Assembly: GCA_027068235.1 (NCBI GenBank)
Contig: JAMOUE010000250.1
Location: forward strand, 1-8,206
Origin: Deltaproteobacteria bacterium
GTDB lineage: Bacteria > Desulfobacterota > Dissulfuribacteria > Dissulfuribacterales > QOAL01
Direction of reading: 5' to 3'
Length of the DNA: 8,206 bases
A model generated the notes under the pieces. That model saw only the letters and a list, made by a program, of their open reading frames with translations. It made no database searches and was not told the DNA's origin. Below, piece after piece: positions 1 through 5,863 of this stretch (positions are counted from its first letter, which is position 1; every line of letters begins with the position of its first letter). The position numbers were made by a program, and so were the translations under genes.

Positions 1-1
1 A

Positions 2-1840
2 GGTATAATTATTGTCGATGATGGTGGTAATCCGCCTCGTATAGCCAAAGAACTCAAGAAGAGAAATCCAAACGCCTGGGTGATGGCCTTGGGTATAACC
101 CCTGCCCACTGGCAGGATTGGGCAGATTCTTTTGGTCACAAGTTTATGCTCTTTTGCCGACTTTCAGACCTTGAAACCACTCGTATGGAGATGGACAGTG
201 CAGTGGTCTGGGAATCACTTGTGGCCATGTGTATCAGGGCGTTGAAGTCGGAGGAGGTTGGACTTTGGCGGCCATCATCCATGAGGTTTAAGTGCCATAT
301 TTTGGTTGAGATGTTTCCAAATGCCCTGCTTTATGTTGGACCAAGACACATAATGTTCAGACACAAAAGGGCTAGTCTTCCAGATAGGGGTTCAAACAGG
401 CAAAGAGGCTCCGTTCCCTGTTACGATACCCTTGTTACTGCCATGTTGACCTTGGATGCCTTGAGGCTGGCAAAGATACCTAGTGAAAGAAGCTTTTTCT
501 TTGATTTGTCCAAGCGCGTGCTTATGAACTGGGAGCTTCTTCGTCAAAAGGGCTATGCGTTTTCAGGAGCGCTTGAATTTCCTGATTTAGATTTTTCCTC
601 CAACTATCCTAGAGGGGTGCCATGTTCGTTCTTGGAGACCGAGTCAGATCCTTGCTTTTTTGAACTTCCTCCCTATAGCCCTGAGATGGAAAAGATACTG
701 GAGCAGGTTTCCTGTCAGTATTGGAACGAAGAGAGAAAAGAGGCCTTTCGTCAATTTTTCACCAATGTTGAAAAGAGAAGTATCTGTTACCTTGAGGATC
801 AACCAAAGAATCTTGGCTACATTTCGGTCATCCTACAGGTTCTTAAGAATTTGAAGGAAGAGGTTAACAGGAAGCAAGGGTTTAAGGACCTGCGTATATT
901 CAACATCGGACACCTGCGGACTACCGATCCGGCAGAGATTGCACCAGTAGTAACCCTTCGAGGGGTTATGAACAGTTATGTAATGAGAGATGTATGTAAA
1001 CGGCCCCTATGTATTGGCGTGTTTGGCCCTCCTGGTTCAGGAAAGTCATTTGCTGTAGAGCAGGTTGCCAGGGTGATAGCAGAGAATTTCGATTCCAATC
1101 CATTTGAATTTTTTGAGTTCAACCTTACCCAATTCGCAGGGCCGGAAGAGATCAATTCGGCCATTGATCTTGTTAGGGCAAGTGTGGCCAAAGGTAGAGT
1201 GCCTGTGGCCTTTTGGGACGAATTCGATTGTAAATATGATAATAACGAATTCGGATATCTTCGTTATTTCCTTCCTGCCATGCAGGATGGTGTAACGTAT
1301 GTAAATGGTATCCCAAGATATATAGGCAGAAGCGTCTTTGTCTTTGCTGGTGGCGTAAAGGATTCTTATTCTGCAATGGAGGCCATGCTCAAGACCCAGG
1401 ATCAGAATGAGCTTCGTCACATAAAGGCCTTAAAGATACCAGACTTCATGAGTAGGCTAAGGGTTGTGATAGATATAGATGGCATTGATATTCCAGAGGA
1501 GTTGTTGAGAGATTCTGCCTCAGGTGTTGAACTTGAAAAGCTTAAGAGAATACTGCTAAAAAGGGCGTTTATTATTGCTCATCAGATGGAGAACCACTGG
1601 AAAAAGGCTGCTAGAAAAACATCTGGGCTGTTGTTAAGGCTCCTTGTGGCAAAGTATAAGTTTGGTGCAAGGAGTATAGAGGCGGTTATAGAGGCCAGCC
1701 AAGCAGCAGACAGATTGGTATATGGGCTACCAGAACTCATAGCACCTCCAAGTGCCAGGATACACGCTGAATGGCGTGTGGGCCTGGAAAGACGCATTGA
1801 TCAGATTAGAAAAGATTTTGGCATGAGGGGAATCTGGTAG
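2..1840 (+). CDS. AAA+ ATPase with degenerate kinase-like N-terminal region (5' end outside window)
   Basis: The frame is open from base 2, so the gene starts upstream; the Met codon at base 80 is internal. Counting from that Met, the C-terminal half is a complete AAA+ module: Walker A GPPGSGKS (316-323), Walker B VPVAFWDEFD with D380/E381, a sensor 1 strand VFVFAGG (419-425), candidate arginine fingers in SRLR (458-461) and a sensor 2 GARS with R531. This predicts ATP-driven remodelling of an unknown partner. The preceding ~250 residues, with an IIIVDDGG strand at the visible N-terminus, resemble from memory a degenerate ribokinase/PfkB-like domain found fused to this ATPase type in bacterial proteins annotated as RyR-domain proteins. 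No full RyR domain is visible; only a short IHAEWR stretch near the end recalls its first helix. There is no signal peptide or membrane segment in the visible part. The next gene starts 2 bases after the stop, so the two are probably translationally coupled. The ATPase call is firm; the role is unknown. Confidence 0.85.
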   Translation, partial: GIIIVDDGGNPPRIAKELKKRNPNAWVMALGITPAHWQDWADSFGHKFMLFCRLSDLETTRMEMDSAVVWESLVAMCIRALKSEEVGLWRPSSMRFKCHILVEMFPNALLYVGPRHIMFRHKRASLPDRGSNRQRGSVPCYDTLVTAMLTLDALRLAKIPSERSFFFDLSKRVLMNWELLRQKGYAFSGALEFPDLDFSSNYPRGVPCSFLETESDPCFFELPPYSPEMEKILEQVSCQYWNEERKEAFRQFFTNVEKRSICYLEDQPKNLGYISVILQVLKNLKEEVNRKQGFKDLRIFNIGHLRTTDPAEIAPVVTLRGVMNSYVMRDVCKRPLCIGVFGPPGSGKSFAVEQVARVIAENFDSNPFEFFEFNLTQFAGPEEINSAIDLVRASVAKGRVPVAFWDEFDCKYDNNEFGYLRYFLPAMQDGVTYVNGIPRYIGRSVFVFAGGVKDSYSAMEAMLKTQDQNELRHIKALKIPDFMSRLRVVIDIDGIDIPEELLRDSASGVELEKLKRILLKRAFIIAHQMENHWKKAARKTSGLLLRLLVAKYKFGARSIEAVIEASQAADRLVYGLPELIAPPSARIHAEWRVGLERRIDQIRKDFGMRGIW

Positions 1841-1842
1841 CA

Positions 1843-2526
1843 GTGTTCTCCTCAGATCTTTGTGGTAGCCTCTTTAAAAGGAGGCGTTTTTTTTATCTGA
1901 TTCTTTTAGGGCTTATTCTGGTGTCCTTTCTTGTGCCATTTGATAATCTTTTTCATGATTGGCTGCTTCCAATATCCAATACAAGGGTTGCTACCCTTTG
2001 GGCCCATACAGCAGACTTTCTAGGAAACGGACTAGTTTTATTGAGCTTGGTCTTGTTTTCGGCCTTTTTTATACCTGATGCAGGAAAAAAGAAAGAATTT
2101 ATCGTAAATTCCCTGACAGTTTTTGCCTTGTGTGGGATAATTGGCCAGGCCCTAAAATTTTTTATTGGACGCCCAAGGCCAGGAACAGGGCTTGGCAGTT
2201 GGCAGGTCAAGCTATTTTCTTCAGAAAACGATTTTCATTCTTTCCCATCTGGCCATGCAACCACTGCCTTTTCAATGGCACTTGTACTTTGTCATTATTT
2301 TCCAAAATATAGAGGGCTATGGATATCTGTGGCCACATTTATAAGTTTGGGTAGGCTTGTTGGGCAATCACACTTCTTTACTGACATCGCAGCAAGTATA
2401 CTAATAGCCTTTCTGGTGACAGATTTTGTGTTGAAGCAACGTTTTTATGGTATGGCATCTCTTTACTCTAGGCTTCAGCCGCTTAAAGGTTGGTCAAAGT
2501 CAGTGTATATGAGTGGTGAAAAGTAG
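1843..2526 (+). CDS. PAP2-family membrane lipid phosphatase
   Basis: A 227-residue integral membrane phosphatase of the type-2 phosphatidic acid phosphatase family. All three catalytic motifs are present: K105-x6-R112-P113, PSGH (135-138) with catalytic His138, and R171-x5-H177-x3-D181, where Gly170 replaces the usual Ser before Arg. About six hydrophobic helices can be drawn (roughly 15-35, 60-78, 88-108, 140-153, 157-170, 181-198), with an RRR patch at 13-15 before the first. Family members dephosphorylate lipid phosphates or pyrophosphates such as undecaprenyl pyrophosphate, phosphatidylglycerol phosphate or lipid A phosphates; the sequence alone does not choose. The start is GTG, 2 bases after the ATPase stop, with GAGGGG at 1825-1830 as a possible ribosome site; the first in-frame Met lies far downstream inside the catalytic region. 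The formyltransferase that follows 10 bases later suggests envelope lipid or glycolipid work. Confidence 0.9.
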   Translation: MFSSDLCGSLFKRRRFFYLILLGLILVSFLVPFDNLFHDWLLPISNTRVATLWAHTADFLGNGLVLLSLVLFSAFFIPDAGKKKEFIVNSLTVFALCGIIGQALKFFIGRPRPGTGLGSWQVKLFSSENDFHSFPSGHATTAFSMALVLCHYFPKYRGLWISVATFISLGRLVGQSHFFTDIAASILIAFLVTDFVLKQRFYGMASLYSRLQPLKGWSKSVYMSGEK

Positions 2527-2536
2527 ATAGGATAGT

Positions 2537-3460
2537 ATGTCTGTAGTTTTGCTTGGTTATCACAATATGGGGTGCAGGGCTCTAAAGGTTCTTATGGACC
2601 TTGGAATTGAAGTCCCTGCTGTTTTTACACATAAGGATAGCAAGAAAGAGAATATTTGGTTTCAATCTTTGGCCATGCAAGCCCAACAGAATAATATCCC
2701 TGTCTTTTTTCCTGAAGATATAAATCAAAAAAGATGGATAGAGCTGCTTCAGGAGATTTCTCCAAAGGTTATTCTTTCTTGTTATTTCAGGCAGATGGTA
2801 AAAGATGAGATATTGTCTATACCTAAGATTGCGGCAGTAAACTTACACGGTTCCCTCTTGCCCAAATATAGGGGGCGCTGTCCTGTTAATTGGCAACTTA
2901 TTCATGGAGAAAAGGTAAGTGGAGTCACCCTTCACCACATGGTGCGAAAGGCAGACGCAGGGGACATAATAGGACAAGAAAGTGTTAGAGTTGAGCCAAG
3001 GGACACTGCATATACACTTTTCCAAAAATTAGAAGATGCTGCTGAGCGGTTACTTAAAAGATTTATGCCTTTATTACTTGAAGGAAAGGCGCCAAGGATA
3101 CCTCAAGATCATTCTCAAGCCACATATTTTGGTGGAAGGCGTCCTGAAGATGGAAAGATAGATTGGTCGCTGGATGCACGTTCTATCTATAATCTCATTA
3201 GAGCAGTTACCTGGCCATATCCAGGGGCCTTTTCTTTTCTTGATGGTAAACAGCTTTTCATTTGGGATGGTCTCGTTCATCTTGATAAGAATCTTGGGAT
3301 TTCACCAGGCGTGTTAGAGATTTATAATGGCAGGGTCCTGATACAGACAGGAAAGGGAGTATTGGAGTTGTTGTCTGCTTCATTTACCAATGAGGAACCA
3401 CCTCCGAAAGACAATGCTATTCCTAAAGAGTTGTATCAAAATGGTATAAAATTGGGATAA
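2537..3460 (+). CDS. Stand-alone ArnA-type sugar-nucleotide formyltransferase
   Basis: This 307-residue protein matches the N-terminal formyltransferase domain of ArnA along its length. In ArnA that domain uses 10-formyl-tetrahydrofolate to N-formylate UDP-4-amino-4-deoxy-L-arabinose, a step in polymyxin resistance. The start (YHNMGCRAL), the THF-binding SLLPKYRG (106-113), VSGVTLHHMVRKADAGDI (127-144) and YFGGRRPEDGKIDW (197-210) are ArnA-like. The catalytic triad falls at N102, H104 and D140, the same numbers as in E. coli ArnA. Residues 1-180 form the Rossmann-like formyltransferase fold and about 203-300 the C-terminal OB-like domain. The dehydrogenase/decarboxylase half of ArnA (660 residues in all) is absent: a normal stop follows. 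AGGA at 2529-2532 is a close, modest ribosome site. Alternatives are another UDP-amino-sugar N-formyltransferase for O-antigen, or less likely a methionyl-tRNA formyltransferase paralogue. It is probably cotranscribed with the phosphatase. Confidence 0.88.
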   Translation: MSVVLLGYHNMGCRALKVLMDLGIEVPAVFTHKDSKKENIWFQSLAMQAQQNNIPVFFPEDINQKRWIELLQEISPKVILSCYFRQMVKDEILSIPKIAAVNLHGSLLPKYRGRCPVNWQLIHGEKVSGVTLHHMVRKADAGDIIGQESVRVEPRDTAYTLFQKLEDAAERLLKRFMPLLLEGKAPRIPQDHSQATYFGGRRPEDGKIDWSLDARSIYNLIRAVTWPYPGAFSFLDGKQLFIWDGLVHLDKNLGISPGVLEIYNGRVLIQTGKGVLELLSASFTNEEPPPKDNAIPKELYQNGIKLG

Positions 3461-3571
3461 GCCAATAAAATGACGTAAGCTGTCATGGCAATATGTATGT
3501 TGTGGACATTTCCTGTCAATGACAGTTGATACTCATCAATACATGGGTAAGTCCTGTACGATTTGCAATTC
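3461..3571. other. Non-coding spacer with inverted repeats, upstream of the tRNA promoter
   Basis: No credible gene is seen; the only reading frames are about 10-14 codons and lack ribosome sites. A weak stem (ATGACG 3470-3475 with TGTCAT 3481-3486) follows the formyltransferase stop but has no T-run, so I see no convincing intrinsic terminator for the left operon. Two further inverted repeats follow: CTGTCA-A-TGACAG (3513-3525) and TTGAT-ACTC-ATCAA (3526-3539). They lie just upstream of a promoter and could be an operator. Confidence 0.5.
3513..3525. repeat. Perfect 13-bp palindrome, possible operator
   Basis: CTGTCAATGACAG is a perfect inverted repeat with 6-base arms and a single central base. 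It lies 46 bases upstream of the -35 box of the predicted tRNA promoter. TGTCA/TGACA half-sites also occur at 3481-3485 and inside the -35 box (3573-3577). Binding by a dimeric regulator is inference; no specific regulator is recognised. Confidence 0.35.
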
Positions 3572-3599
3572 TTGACATTTCTATCACAGGTCATATATT
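3572..3599 (+). promoter_or_regulatory. Sigma70-type promoter for tRNA-Gly (and possibly the rimP operon)
   Basis: A perfect -35 box TTGACA (3572-3577) is followed after 16 bases by TATATT (3594-3599), five of six matches to the -10 consensus. Transcription would start near 3606, about 44 bases before the mature tRNA. It is the only strong promoter visible between the formyltransferase and rimP, so it probably drives the tRNA and, through readthrough, the downstream operon. Confidence 0.7.
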
Positions 3600-3608
3600 A
3601 TTTCGCGT

Positions 3609-3640
3609 TTGATATTCGGCTTAGTTCTTGAATATTCGGC
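3609..3640 (+). repeat. Direct repeat in the tRNA 5' leader
   Basis: ATATTCGGC occurs at 3612-3620 and again at 3632-3640, 20 bases apart. Including flanks, TTGATATTCGGC (3609-3620) and TTGAATATTCGGC (3628-3640) differ by a single inserted A. The repeat lies between the predicted transcription start and the tRNA. It could be a protein or processing site, or the trace of a small duplication. Confidence 0.45.
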
Positions 3641-3649
3641 AATGTTGAA

Positions 3650-3725
3650 GCGGGCGTAGCTCAGCTGGTAGAGTACAAGCTTCCCAAGCTTGGGGTCGCG
3701 GGTTCGAGGCCCGTCGCCCGCTCCA
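3650..3725 (+). tRNA. tRNA-Gly (anticodon CCC)
   Basis: A 76-base cloverleaf folds cleanly. The acceptor stem is GCGGGCG/CGCCCGC. The D arm is GCTC/GAGT with one G-U pair and GG in the loop. The anticodon stem CAAGC/GCTTG encloses loop TTCCCAA with anticodon CCC at 3683-3685. The variable region is GGGTC and the T arm is GCGGG-TTCGAGG-CCCGT. The discriminator base is T, as usual for bacterial tRNA-Gly, and the 3' CCA (3723-3725) is encoded. It reads GGG codons. Its position just before rimP-nusA-infB recalls metY (tRNA-fMet) in E. coli. Confidence 0.97.
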
Positions 3726-3743
3726 TCCCTTTTTGAGGTTTGG

Positions 3744-3772
3744 CTGCCTCATGCTGTTTTACAGCATGGCAG
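3744..3772 (+). promoter_or_regulatory. Stem-loop between tRNA-Gly and the rimP terminator
   Basis: CATGCTGT (3750-3757), loop TTT and ACAGCATG (3761-3768) form a perfect 8-bp stem. CTGC (3744-3747) and GCAG (3769-3772) extend it by four pairs across a 2-base bulge. No T-run follows, so it is not a standard intrinsic terminator. It could be an RNase processing site that separates the tRNA from the mRNA, or part of a leader that folds with the terminator downstream. Confidence 0.55.
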
Positions 3773-3783
3773 TGCTTACTTCG

Positions 3784-3855
3784 ATGAGTGGAGGTATAAA
3801 AATTTTTATATCTTTGTCTCTAGAAGAAGTGGGCTCTGCCCACTTTTTTTTGTAG
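3784..3855 (+). CDS. Possible 23-codon leader ORF overlapping the rimP terminator
   Basis: An ATG at 3784 opens a 23-residue frame (begins MSGGIKIF, ends AHFFL) that reads through the whole terminator hairpin and stops at TAG 3853-3855, 13 bases before the rimP start. A ribosome on it would cover the hairpin, as in attenuation. Against it, there is no clear ribosome binding site before the ATG and no run of regulatory codons. It may be chance. Confidence 0.2.
   Translation: MSGGIKIFISLSLEEVGSAHFFL
3795..3810. repeat. Perfect 16-bp AT palindrome
   Basis: TATAAAAATTTTTATA is a perfect self-complementary sequence 17 bases before the terminator stem. Its TATAAA half could serve as a -10 box, but no acceptable -35 box sits 15-19 bases upstream. 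It could also be an AT-rich operator or a flexible DNA site. Function is unknown. Confidence 0.4.
3827..3851 (+). terminator. Intrinsic terminator just before rimP
   Basis: AAGTGGGC (3827-3834), loop TCT and GCCCACTT (3838-3845) make a perfect GC-rich 8-bp stem running into eight T residues (3844-3851), a textbook rho-independent terminator on the + strand. It ends 17 bases before the rimP ATG, which leaves no room for a promoter between. It may end tRNA-Gly transcripts and act as a readthrough-controlled attenuator of rimP-nusA-infB. Confidence 0.88.
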
Positions 3856-3868
3856 TAGAACTTGAATA

Positions 3869-4342
3869 ATGAATTTTGAGGAACGAAAAAGACATATAGA
3901 GCAAAGGGTTAGTGAGCTAGTTGAACCACTTACCGATTACAATGGGCTAGAACTGGTGCTTGTAGAGTTCACTAAGGGGCCCAGAGGCAATATATTGCGT
4001 CTTGTTATAGACAAAGAAGGAGGAGTCACCCTTGACGACTGTAGTAGGTTGAGCAGGGTGGTAAGTGACTTGTTGGATGTGCATGATCCAGTGCCAGGTA
4101 GCTATAATCTGGAAGTGTCATCTCCTGGTATCAACAGGCCCCTTGTAACGTTAAATGATTATGATCGTTTTTCTGGCAAGAAAATTTTTGTCAGGACTAG
4201 AGAGCCCATAGACGGACGCAGAAAGTTCAAAGGTCTGCTGATTGGCGTTTCAGACAATGATGAAATAATCATAGAAGGTTCTGGCGAACAATTTCTAGTG
4301 CCCTTTGATCTGATAAACAAGGCAAGATTGGATATTCTTTAG
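3869..4342 (+). CDS. rimP: Ribosome maturation factor RimP
   Basis: RimP binds the free 30S subunit and promotes its late assembly. The 157-residue length is normal. Family signatures are GLELVLVEF near residue 25, LRLVIDKEGGVTLDDCSRLSR (42-63 region), a DLLDVHDPVPG stretch and the hallmark YNLEVSSPGINRPL, followed by the C-terminal SH3-like half ending LVPFDLINKARLDIL. The ATG at 3869 gives the expected N-terminus, but no good ribosome binding site precedes it; the upstream bases are an A/T-rich run left by the terminator, so initiation may be weak or depend on ribosomes arriving from the leader. nusA starts 18 bases after the stop. It heads the conserved rimP-nusA-ylxR-infB operon, here under possible attenuation. 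Confidence 0.97.
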   Translation: MNFEERKRHIEQRVSELVEPLTDYNGLELVLVEFTKGPRGNILRLVIDKEGGVTLDDCSRLSRVVSDLLDVHDPVPGSYNLEVSSPGINRPLVTLNDYDRFSGKKIFVRTREPIDGRRKFKGLLIGVSDNDEIIIEGSGEQFLVPFDLINKARLDIL

Positions 4343-4360
4343 ATTACAGGATGGAGAAAT

Positions 4361-5854
4361 ATGGATTTAGGACTTAAAAGAATTATTGATCAAGTCAGCA
4401 GAGAAAAAGGATTGGAGCGGAGCGTTCTTATTTCAGCACTTAAAGAGGCAATTACCTCTGCGGTAAAGAAACGCTTTGGCTCCAAGATGGATATAGAGGT
4501 TAACTACAACGATAATACTGGAGAGCTGGAAGTTTATCAGTTCAGGACAGTTGTGTCTGAAGTAAAGGACCCAGTCACGGAGATCTCCCTTGAAGAGGCC
4601 AGGGAGTTGGACCCTGAAAGTGAGCTGGGAGACAGCATTGGTACTGTGCTAGAGATGGATAAACTTGGCAGGATAGAGGCACAGTCCGCCAGGCAGATAA
4701 TAATCCAGAAGATGAAAAGCGCCGAGATGGATGTCATTTATGACGAGTTTAAGGATAGGGAAGGTGAGGTTGTAAATGGCATTGTCCAGAGGTTTGAGCG
4801 CGGAAACGTCATTATAAACCTTGGTGGAACAGAAGCCCTTCTACCTCCATCAGAGCAGATACCTACAGAGAGTTACAGGCGTGGAGACAGGCTGAGGGCC
4901 TATATTGTTGAGGTAAAAAAGACCCAGAGGGATACCCAGATAATACTTTCCCGCACACATCCAGAGTTCATTAGAAGGCTTTTCGAGATAGAAGTACCAG
5001 AGATTGCAGATGGCGTTGTGCAGATAATGGGTGTGGCAAGGGAGCCTGGAAGCCGTACAAAGATTGCAGTGAGTTCAAGTGACATAGACGTAGATCCTGT
5101 AGGAGCCTGTGTAGGTATGCGTGGATCGAGGGTGCAGACGATTGTGCAGGAATTGAGGGGTGAGAAGATAGATATTGTGCCCTGGAGTCCAGACCCTGCA
5201 AAGTATGTCTACAATGCACTGGCGCCTGCCGAAGTGACCCAGGTTACTGTGGATGAGGCAAACGAGGCCCTTGAGGTAATTGTTCCAGATGATCAGCTCT
5301 CTCTTGCCATTGGACGGCAAGGGCAGAACGTGCGTCTGGCTGCAAAGCTCATGGGTTGGAAGATAGATGTAAAGAGTGAGACTCGTTACAAAAACAGTCA
5401 GGACCCTAACTATCAGGCCATGCTCGAACACCTTGGCATGAGTGAAAGCGTTGCAGATCATCTGTTTAAGAAAGGTATTCGTTCCATAGGGCAGCTTGCC
5501 CAGGCAGATCCAGATGAACTTCGTAAAGATGCCATTCCTTTTGTGGAGGCTGCCAAAAAGTTTTTGGAGGAGCATGGGCAGGAATATGCTTATATAGAAG
5601 TTCCTGAGAAAGAAGAGCCAAAAGAGGTTAGCGCTCAACAAGAGGCGCAGGATGCCAAGGATGTCCCTTCAGATGTTGAGGCAGATGTAGACGAGCAGAA
5701 AGCAGCTTCAGACAGTGAAAAAGTAGAAGAAGAGATTACGGCCTCTGGAGATAGTGAGGGTGATAATAAGGAAACTTTAGATGTTTCCGAAATGGATGTG
5801 GCAAATGAGGTTCAAAAAGAAAGTGAAAAGGAAGGCGAGCTTTCAAAGGCTTAA
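4361..5854 (+). CDS. nusA: Transcription elongation/termination factor NusA
   Basis: NusA binds RNA polymerase near the RNA exit channel and tunes pausing, intrinsic termination and antitermination. Domains in order: RNA polymerase-binding N-terminal domain (about 1-130), S1 domain (about 134-200), KH1 with GACVGMRGSRVQTI (248-261), KH2 with LSLAIGRQGQNVRLA (313-327), and one helix-hairpin-helix unit (about 352-405, GMSESVADHLFKKGI). A roughly 90-residue highly acidic, probably disordered tail follows (411-497), rich in Glu, Asp, Ser and Ala. The total of 497 is close to E. coli NusA, but the C-terminus differs: E. coli has two acidic-repeat HhH domains, and here the second is replaced by the tail. 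GGAG at 4353-4356 is a good ribosome site for the ATG. NusA could regulate its own operon at the terminator upstream of rimP, as known for E. coli. Confidence 0.98.
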   Translation: MDLGLKRIIDQVSREKGLERSVLISALKEAITSAVKKRFGSKMDIEVNYNDNTGELEVYQFRTVVSEVKDPVTEISLEEARELDPESELGDSIGTVLEMDKLGRIEAQSARQIIIQKMKSAEMDVIYDEFKDREGEVVNGIVQRFERGNVIINLGGTEALLPPSEQIPTESYRRGDRLRAYIVEVKKTQRDTQIILSRTHPEFIRRLFEIEVPEIADGVVQIMGVAREPGSRTKIAVSSSDIDVDPVGACVGMRGSRVQTIVQELRGEKIDIVPWSPDPAKYVYNALAPAEVTQVTVDEANEALEVIVPDDQLSLAIGRQGQNVRLAAKLMGWKIDVKSETRYKNSQDPNYQAMLEHLGMSESVADHLFKKGIRSIGQLAQADPDELRKDAIPFVEAAKKFLEEHGQEYAYIEVPEKEEPKEVSAQQEAQDAKDVPSDVEADVDEQKAASDSEKVEEEITASGDSEGDNKETLDVSEMDVANEVQKESEKEGELSKA

Positions 5855-5863
5855 CCATGACTC

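Noticed and set aside
1046..1420. 124-codon open frame on the minus strand across the AAA+ gene
   Set aside because: It is opposite the Walker A and B coding region and has no recognisable protein features.
1873..1883. Strong SD-like AAAAGGAGGCG inside the start of the PAP2 gene
   Set aside because: No in-frame ATG, GTG or TTG lies at a usable distance after it, so it does not set an alternative start.
3470..3486. Stem after the formyltransferase gene as an intrinsic terminator
   Set aside because: The stem is short and AT-rich, and no T-run follows.
3485..3529. 14-codon frame in the spacer after the formyltransferase
   Set aside because: It has no ribosome site, no similarity to known leader peptides, and is short enough to be chance.
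3650..3725. tRNA-Gly as an integration site for a mobile element
   Set aside because: No integrase and no duplicated tRNA 3' end were seen nearby; the downstream genes are conserved core genes.
5075..5641. 188-codon open frame on the minus strand across nusA
   Set aside because: It lies opposite the conserved KH and HhH coding region of nusA, has no family signature, and is explained by the codon composition of nusA.
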